This document shows, piece by piece, positions 56,466 to 64,000 of a stretch of DNA of 64,000 nt. The translations under genes and the position numbers were made by a program. The DNA is from Owenia fusiformis (lineage: Eukaryota; Annelida; Polychaeta; Sabellida; Oweniidae). The notes beneath the pieces are model-generated. The model was given only the letters and a program-made list of their open reading frames with translations. It did no database searches and had not been told where the DNA came from. Position 1 is the stretch's first letter; every line of letters begins with the position of its first letter. The stretch spans positions 24,059,985 through 24,123,984 of the forward strand of contig CAIIXF020000004.1 of NCBI GenBank assembly GCA_903813345.2, written 5' to 3'.

Positions 56466-57345
56466 CTTTAGTCTCCCTTTTACCCCCCTATCACACCAAA
56501 CTAGTTCTTATCCGTTCTTGCCAGTCCTACGAAAACGTCGTAAAACGGGCTCAACCTGGCTGTGGTCGGGAAATATGTCTTAAATAATTAGCTAACTTCG
56601 TTCATTAAAAGTCTTTAATACGTCCATCTCAATCGCAGTTCGTTCAAGTCGCACCACGTCGATGTGCAACGTCGTATAACGCGTCCCTTAGTCTAAAAGG
56701 TCATCATGACCTGATTACAGAACGATATGGTCGCCATCGAATTTTGAATCGATTCAAAATTCTAAATCACATTCCCTGTCCCGGAAAGTCCATGAAGTTC
56801 GTAAAGAGACCGTAGAACGTTGTAGCTACGTTCATTCAGTTCGCACACTGTTTAATACCGATTCGCCAACGTTTTGAAGAACGCAGTGACAACTTGTTCT
56901 GGTGTGGTAGCTATTTTTGTTAATTCGTTCATGAGCAGTTTTTGTTACGTTCATCTCGTCTTTATTCCGTCTGCAGTACGTTGATATCAAGTTTAGATCT
57001 GGTTAAATTGTGCGTTCAATGAATTCGTCTCGTCTACACAACGTATCCAAGCAGTTCAATTACTTCCTTAATCAGTATAAACCAGTTGACAATTAGTTGT
57101 ACCTCTCGTTCTCAATACGTCCTAATATGTTACTGAATTATCCACCAAATTTCCATACGGTTGAACTCGTTCTAAAATAGTAGACATCGTGTCCCTAATC
57201 CGTGCAGAACGCATTAATAATCCCCTATTTTCCTGATTGCGGTATTCACGGTTGCAATTTACGCCTGACTACACAACGTCGTAATACGTCCCTAGTAGGA
57301 TTGAAGTACGACACTTCCGTTCGTTGTGTGTCCCCAGTGTTTAGG
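56466..57345. other. CpG-dense non-coding block beside the short MITE
   Basis: ACGT, ACGTCGT, TTCGTT and AACGTTG occur over and over (e.g. CGTCGTATAACGCGTCC, AACGTCGTAATACGTCC), unlike the CpG-poor surroundings. CACACCAAAC (56495) and GTTCTGGTGTGGTAG (56899) are a partial inverted pair. It is probably a young non-autonomous element or part of one. Confidence 0.4.
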
Positions 57346-58309
57346 GTCATCTGACCATGCACATTGTGATCCTGGTCATGTAAAATATATGTGGAAACAA
57401 TTAAATTGACTTGAGGTCAATCCAGAACTCTGTTATCTTTGTTTGAAAAATGTCTAAAAAATGCAAAAAGTTTTGTCACTTCCTGTTTCGTCATTTCCTG
57501 TTAACTTCCATGATACCTTAAAAGTGTAATATATAATTTCTTTAATACCTATCTCATCTACCTAATTTTCAAGTGAATGAACCAGAACCTTTGGATGATA
57601 ATATGAGTATCAAGTTTGTTACACAAAACTGGTAATTCGTAATACCATGGATGATCTTAGAATGTGTCCAATTTTCAGAAATCAACATTGAGCCGAATTT
57701 ATATTTTGATTTCGATGAGAAATATAGAAAGAAATTCGTCAAACAAATGTATAATTTAACATTGTAATTGAAAAATGAAGAATATGAGGCAATTAAAGTA
57801 ATACACCTAGTAAATAACAGATAACTGGAATTCTTGGCCTTTGAGAAAGAACACCTCAAACGCTGTTCAATTAGATTAAAATGTGATTTCAGACTCATAT
57901 TTTTAATAATCAATTGGAAGATCTAGGAAGAAAGGATAATTGATACACACCTGAATTGAAAAAAGACCAGCTTACACTTATCTTGTGTGGTTTTCAAAAA
58001 TGTGGATATGCGAACATCTGAAAGCAATGTGAATGATAGCACTGAACGCTGCTCAAAGATATCACTCGGAAGGTGCAGCCATACCTTAAGATTGCTTCGA
58101 GGTTGCCGGGAAACCTCCTCATTAATTGGCTAAGCCTCTACACTCACAAAATGCAGCTTAACAAGGAGGTAATTAAAATAATTTGATAGGTTCAAGAAAT
58201 AGGTGTAACCGTTTGGCGGACACGACATTACATTTTCTTTTCATTCTAAAGAGTGAACACTTTTGATTGACCACAACAATAGTCTACAAGAAAAATATTG
58301 AATATTACA
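57346..58309. other. Intergenic, no gene seen
   Basis: AT-rich. A 114-residue open frame on the minus strand (57569-57913) has no domain and a composition like random AT-rich DNA. Confidence 0.4.
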
Positions 58310-59265
58310 CAGGGTGGTCTAAAAACGGCAACCCTAATTTTTTCTCATAACTTTGTCATATTTAAGAATTTTGGCTTGATATTTCATTCAGTTTCATAGT
58401 AGAATGTGTTATTTCATGAACATTAGAGTGATAGTCGCAGTATTACAGTACTTTAAACAAGGTGCCCAAGTTTTCCAATATTGTGCTGTAGGCAAACCTG
58501 CACACATTTTCCAACCAGACCTGTTAATGACATAACTGCATTCCTCAGCAAGTATGGCCTGAACGACACATGTGATCTTTATTTTGAGGTCAAATGTATT
58601 TCTGGTGTTATTACCCTACACTCTATCTTTGTGGTATCCCCACTGGTAAAAATTAAATGGGGCCATATCTGGGCTATGGGGTGCCCATTCATTGTCTGTT
58701 GTACTGCTGATAATGTGGTCATTGAAGTGGTCCCAAAGCCATTATTGTGCATCATTGGATGTATGGGGTATGGTCTTGTTTGAACCACTGTTGCTGCCAA
58801 TCAACCCCCTAGGTTCACCTAAAGTCCCCAATAACTCCAAGGGAATCACAAAATAGAGTTTGATGTTGACAATTATTGCATATCCGTTGGTATCATCAAA
58901 GTTAAAGGACCCTATCTTCTGAGAACACACTAAACTATGAATCTGTATGTGTGAAGGTGCCTCTCCACTACTTCATTAAGTACTTGGCTCCCCAAGAATA
59001 CATAATTGTTAGAGTTTACCAGTGCATCAAGTTGGAAATGGAGTTCATTTGAATAACAGTCCAGCTCAGACAGCCTAAAAGTGGCCATCTGGGGCATGTT
59101 GCTTAAAATGCAGTTATATTGTGACTATCAGTCCAATGGTTATGAAATATGGCAGGTTAGTAGGAAATTGAATGATGTACAAATGTGTAAAATATCAGGG
59201 AGTTGTATTTCAGAATGACAAAGATATTAAGAAAAACTAGGGTTGCCGTTTTTTGACCACTCCTG
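58310..59265 (-). mobile_element. Mariner-like transposon, 956 bp, decayed transposase on the minus strand
   Basis: Left end CAGGGTGGTCTAAAAACGGC, right end inverted CAGGAGTGGTCAAAAAACGG, both continuing AACCCTA. TA follows the right end. On the minus strand about 58705-58635 reads NEWAPHSPDMAPFNFYQWGY, the mariner 'W...SPDLxPxDFxLWG' catalytic-end box with Asp changed to Asn. No complete frame. Confidence 0.75.
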
Positions 59266-61680
59266 TATTTAACAAAGGAGCATGGAAAGTATTGCAACAG
59301 ATTTTCAGACAGTTATATATTAGATTTTGTCTGTTTCCTGAGGATTTAAACAGGCGAATATGTTAGGTAAATGCATTACCTACAGGAAAAGTACTTACGG
59401 AGATAGACTAAGATGTATCCTGGCTTATTAGATACCATATAGCAAGGCGTGTTCAAAATATATAGATTTTAAATCAAGACCTTTCTTGGATTTGTTGTGA
59501 ACCATAATTTTCTGCGGATGACCATTGTGAATTATTGTGTTTTATGATTTATGGCAACGGCTTTTCGAATGGATGTTGACTCTTTGAATCGCCTTCGAAT
59601 TTGCCTTTGAAATTGACTTCGGGACTGGATTTCATCTATCCCACATCATTTGAGACTGAATGCTTTATCTCTTATGAGATCTAGTATTTACAACTTGATT
59701 ATGAGCATTGGCGACCAATTCTTTCTTCAACATGTATTGTGACTTCGGTATGAATGAAATGTCCCTTGGTGCTCTGGTCCTTGATTATGATATTGGCTCT
59801 TATGTTAGATACCATCTCTTTTCACGTTAGATCATTGGTTTTGGGATATATAAGGTATTTTTCATGACAGATTTAGCATTAGAGTTTGCTTTCTTGCTAT
59901 GTTTCTTCTCTTCACCTTGGAGCTTGTGCTTAGATATTCATCATTTTAGACTGGATTTTCGGACTTTTTATTGCAATTTCAATAATGTATGGCATCATAT
60001 ATCTTTGAGATTCACATAAGTACACGTTGGTGCTCTATTCTTGACTCAACTAATCATATGGATCAACAAAAGGGGTTTTACTTGTAGAGTGACAAAAAAC
60101 GTTCATGAATTTTGATGATTATACTGCTTCGAACAGCTTTTCCTAATTGCTTCAAACGTCAACAGTTAGCCAAGTATAACATGAATACCACATTCATTGA
60201 ATGGTATACATTTAATTTTTTGTTTGTTATTTTATCAAAAAAAGTTGTCACCCTAAGTGAAGATGTAATCGAGGGTGCTCTTATTTTTAATATGCTTAAA
60301 TATTTAAAAAGCACCTAAAAATGACATTATGTCATTGGAATAGTATGCCATTTGTTTAATCATAGTAATGCTGTTAATGTTTTATTTATTTATTAATTCA
60401 TTTTCAAGTCAACCCTTATAGAGTATATGCAAAAAAACAAACTTAACTTCAACAGTGACTAACATCAAAAAAAACATTTATACATGTACATTTTTGCCCA
60501 GTCTCGATTAACAATTTAAAACGTTTTATTGGTATATTTTCGTTTGAATTTGTCAGCGATTTTTCAAACTTCTGTATGCTATTTGGTCTTGTGGAATAAC
60601 AATTAGAAAAATATAATTGGTTTTTGCACTGTTTTGCATTGTTTCATTTGAAAAATGGCCGGATATTTGAATATTTGAGAAATAAAAAGGTTTTCTATCA
60701 AAAATGATATTTTCAAAATCTCTAGAATAAGTTTCAGTAATGTAAAAATAATAAATGTATATTAGAAACATATATTTTATCTATATTTTTATTTATCATA
60801 AACAATTCTCAATTCTAATTCATAAATTATTTGATATCCAATCCAAATATTTCATTTTGTAAATAAGAAATATAACTATTATCTCTGTAAGTTTCATTAT
60901 AACATCATTTGGCAATGTCGCTTCACCTGATCAAGGTAGGCTCCTGTGAAGTCTCTACCAGGGGAGCATGGTGCTCGTCGAAGAATTCGACACTCTTTAA
61001 TCGCAACGAAATCCGGAACATCTCCTGATGCGTGCGCTGAAGCATGATCCCCAGTTTGTAAGAAGTAAATCCCACTGTCTAAAGTTTACCCCATATTCTC
61101 CTGTAACGTTTGTAAACCCGAGAACCTGAAGATATGATTAATAAGCATCGTGTTGAAATCAATATATGGTTTTGAATGATACTATTCACAGTTTATATTT
61201 TAGATATCAATCATATATACTGCATTATCATTCATTTGATCTACCTTGTAGCACTAATCCTTTGTTTATGCTTTGTCATTGTGGTACGTAGCTAGTGAGG
61301 ACAACGTGGACACATTCACAATTCCAAAATATGAGTACACAAGATAGAGGGCAAACAACCCCCAACTTTCCCAAATCACGATCACATTAGAAAAGAGGTA
61401 GTGTCTTATACCCCATCCATACAAGAATCCACCATTCAAGTACCAATATCACAATCCGAGACCATCAAGGGGCATTAAAATCATAAGTTATTACTATACA
61501 CGTTGCGAGAATAAATTCCAAAAAACTATAGCCAATACTCAAAACATCAAAAATAGTTCTTAAAGTCATCTTTATAAACAGTATTTGCCCTTCAAACGTT
61601 ATTTGAGAATATTTATCATCATACCAAATAAAAATAATATACCTACAGAGCATATATTGTATAATAAGGTATCTTGATAA
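59266..61680. other. Intergenic, upstream of gene 3
   Basis: No gene seen. About 61190-61300 (ACAGTTTATATTTTAGATAT, TGTGGTACGTA) resembles 23500-23610 upstream of gene 2, and 61428-61472 resembles 42257-42300 behind gene 2, so parts of this block belong to the duplicated unit. Confidence 0.4.
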
Positions 61681-61789
61681 TCACAAGTAAATTGCGTTCA
61701 AAAGGTTGTGCTTATTATTATCATGTATGAAATGTACCATCCTTTTTGCTGATGATCTAAATATCTAAATATCGTAAGAAAAATGACAG

Positions 61790-62217
61790 CTTTAATCTTA
61801 TACGAAACAACACGTGATTATGCTCTTATCCAATGAAAGATTGAGGTATGTGTTTTACATAACCACAGGAGGTGAACCATACGTTTGCTGTGATTTTATT
61901 TAGTAAATCATTACATTGGTGCGCTATAACAGTTGGTAATTTGTAATTTCATTCAAAAGCATCAGTTGAGGCAATAATACGTCAAATATATCTTTCGATC
62001 TGTTTTGTTTGTATGATTAAAGGCTAATATTTCAAAAAGTATTCATTGTTTCTGTAGCTGTGAATGTTGACTCAAACACATCCGGTTGGTATATATCGTT
62101 ACGGCATTGTAATCTTTATTTGTATACATGTCAATGTCCCAAAATATGATGATGTCTTCCGCCATTTATTCCTATATAACCACCCCCCTTTACGGCAACT
62201 TTATGCTGATCGACACA
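61790..62217 (+). promoter_or_regulatory. Gene 3 promoter, duplicate of the gene 2 promoter
   Basis: TATATAA at 62173-62179, 39 bases before the ATG exactly as in gene 2. CACGTG 61811-61816, CCAAT 61830-61834 and CATAACCACAGGAGGTGAA 61858-61876 occur in the same order. From about 61910 to the ATG it is close to identical with 27290-27591. Confidence 0.7.
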
Positions 62218-62272
62218 ATGAAGAGTAGAAGCATCTTAACAGCGGCTCTAGCCATAGCGCTGGTAGTACTGG
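62218..62272 (+). CDS. Gene 3 exon 1: signal peptide of a gene 2 paralogue, 3' partial
   Basis: ATG at 62218 begins MKSRSILTAALAIALVVL, one residue different (K for Q) from gene 2 over 18, followed by the same phase-1 donor GTAAGT at 62273. The following intron sequence, to the window end, is related to intron 1 of gene 2 (for example GCATCAGTGTTGCGAC at 28533 and 63779). No second exon is seen before 64000; in gene 2 the next exons start 1.3-1.7 kb after the signal exon, so it should lie just outside. Product presumably a TSP1/Pro-rich secreted protein like gene 2, but that is inference. Confidence 0.8.
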
Positions 62273-64000
62273 GTAAGTAAGCATAGTTTTATATAGACGT
62301 CTGAACAGCCATTTGTGAATAATACTGTAATATATATATATAACTATTCTTCTCTAAAATCAATCTATGGCTAAATTCAAGGTTTCTTTCATCAAAGACT
62401 TAGATGTAGATATTTGAGATGTCAGGCAATCCGCCTCAAGAAAGTAGTCTCACTTTTCTAGGAGGGTGAGCTCAGGTGCAAAAACAGCTGATCCAATATT
62501 ATTTTCTCATCGTAAAATGTTACTAGGCTTCCATTTTTAACACAGTTTTGACAGAAAGTCATGCCGTAAATGAAACAGATTTCTCTGTTAATCGGATTTG
62601 GCTTTATAGTGAAATGGTAACAAGTTTGTACTTTTTTTCCCATAGGTTCACATTCCACTGATGGAATACATTTTGAACCGCAATTTTTTCAATTATTTTT
62701 TTACATGGAACTTAAACCATATTTGGTGTTTCCTAAGGTTTTACTTTTTAGATGAAATGATTGAAAGTATATGAACTGATTTTTTGACAATATGTTTAAT
62801 AATATTTCATAACCTCAATTTATTTTAATATAACAGGAAATTTAAAACTGCTCTTTTATCAAATTTATTAGTTAGTTGCATTGACAGTTTCTTGTGCTTG
62901 TTATTTTTTAATCAGATTTAGTGATATTATACGATACGTATATAAATCTGTTCGTCGAGAAGTATTGTTCCTACGTACACAATAGGAATCTAGAAGAAGC
63001 ACATATCAATTTAGTGTCTTTCCATTTGTTTGAAATTGAAAAAATGTTTAGCTAAACATTTGGTTTATCAGCACGTTTATAAGCATTGAATATCCAAGTC
63101 AAAATACATGTACACGTGTATGGTGTAGGCATTTAGAAAAATGTTTCCTTCGGCGAAGGTACACATAACAAGTAAACAGAGGAAAATAAACGATGTGAGT
63201 TCGTTTGAACTGAATAATGAAATGAAACTTTAGAAATGAAATGAAACTTTAAAAAACTACATTTCATATACATTGACACTAATATGATTAAAAATGAAGC
63301 AAAATGTTAACGACATAATTTGTTTTAGTATTATTTCTCTAAAGCTTGCCCTTAATCATTACGTTTTAATTTGTTAAAAGCCAAGTAAATTAATATGTTT
63401 TCTTCACCATAAAATTAAAGTAGATTTGAAATACATGTAGATCGAGAAAATCGAGTGAAATCAAGTCAGCATTTAACATCCGGTCTTTTTGCATTTGACT
63501 GGTATATTTACTTATCTCTACGGAGACTTAACAAATATAAAACGTTGGCTACATTTATCTGTATTAAACTGGTTTCTCTGTCGTCATTTTTTCAACGACT
63601 CACCCGTGTTACCAAAATTATGAATGCACAATATGCATTTTGACAAATTATAGATAAGAACGCTAGAAATATTCTCATGGGCATAGTTCAATAAATGCTG
63701 TCAATCGGCACACAGCTTTCACTCTTCAAAAATGTCAACTTGATTGCCTTATATAATTTCATGAAATTAAAAACATTTGCATCAGTGTTGCGACTGCATT
63801 GTTCAATTGCAATGAGTCAAATAAGAATTACAATTTTTTATTGCTTGTATCTTTTGAATTTATATTTAATGGGACTTCATGTGAGTTTTTGGGAACTTAT
63901 TCCCAAGCGGGATAGATACAATCCCCTCCATAAATTCGGCAACCTTAGCTCCCCCATTGAACTACGTGTTAAAGCCTCTTTACGTTTGAATTTTTATTTA

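Noticed and set aside
56302-56583. A 93-residue open frame
   Set aside because: It crosses the right terminal repeat of the 240-bp MITE into the CpG-dense block; no domain and no exon context.
1-64000. CRISPR arrays, bacterial operons, prophage or ribosome binding sites
   Set aside because: Split exons with GT-AG introns, TATA and poly(A) signals and animal transposons show eukaryotic DNA; no regularly spaced short identical repeats with unique spacers were seen.

Overview
The window is animal nuclear DNA. It is AT-rich, with small exons in long GT-AG introns, phase-compatible extracellular modules and many short non-autonomous transposons. The protein repertoire (von Willebrand A, ShKT, PKD, discoidin and thrombospondin modules, acidic, Pro-rich and Lys-rich low-complexity linkers, invertebrate-type Cys-rich modules) fits the secreted matrix of a marine lophotrochozoan. 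A mollusc is my best guess, but it is an inference; no single sequence here proves the phylum.

Region 1-19.9 kb: gene 1, + strand, 5' truncated by the window edge. I could chain 26 coding exons whose splice phases all agree, giving 1261 residues to a TAA at 19802. Order: tail of one VWA domain, a complete VWA domain with an intact MIDAS, an acidic then Lys/Gly-rich linker, one ShKT domain, four PKD-like domains each made of two exons (phase 1-2-1), a 48-bp acidic/Pro repeat array, a Pro-rich linker, one F5/8C (discoidin) domain, two copies of a C-x-C...C-x-C-C module, and an acidic tail.

Region 19.9-27.1 kb: intergenic, with mariner relics (one complete 973-bp element with TA target duplication), an inverted-repeat element and a zinc-knuckle-like ORF fragment.

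Region 27.1-42.1 kb: gene 2, + strand, apparently complete. TATA box, signal-peptide exon, duplicated mini-exons, Pro-rich exon, two thrombospondin type 1 modules, a P-Q-P-I-P-V-like repeat, then three diverged 'WGxW...CC' modules and a poly(A) signal. Nearly all its introns are phase 1. Its long introns carry a Penelope-like 3' end, TA-flanked MITEs, a five-copy 126-bp tandem repeat, a LINE-like fragment and a DIRS-like retroelement remnant with inverted termini.

Region 42.1-61.7 kb: gene-poor, packed with foldback and inverted-repeat elements: three copies of a GC-rich TA-flanked MITE, a mariner folded into a ~440-bp hairpin, a perfect 27-bp hairpin, and a tRNA-like sequence.

Region 61.7-64 kb: the start of gene 3, a tandem paralogue of gene 2 with the same signal peptide and a strikingly conserved ~480-bp promoter; the rest lies beyond the window.

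Genes 1-3 share strand and a secreted, multi-adhesive-module style. A locus building extracellular matrix (shell, cuticle, byssus, mucus or glue) is a reasonable inference, not something the sequence shows.
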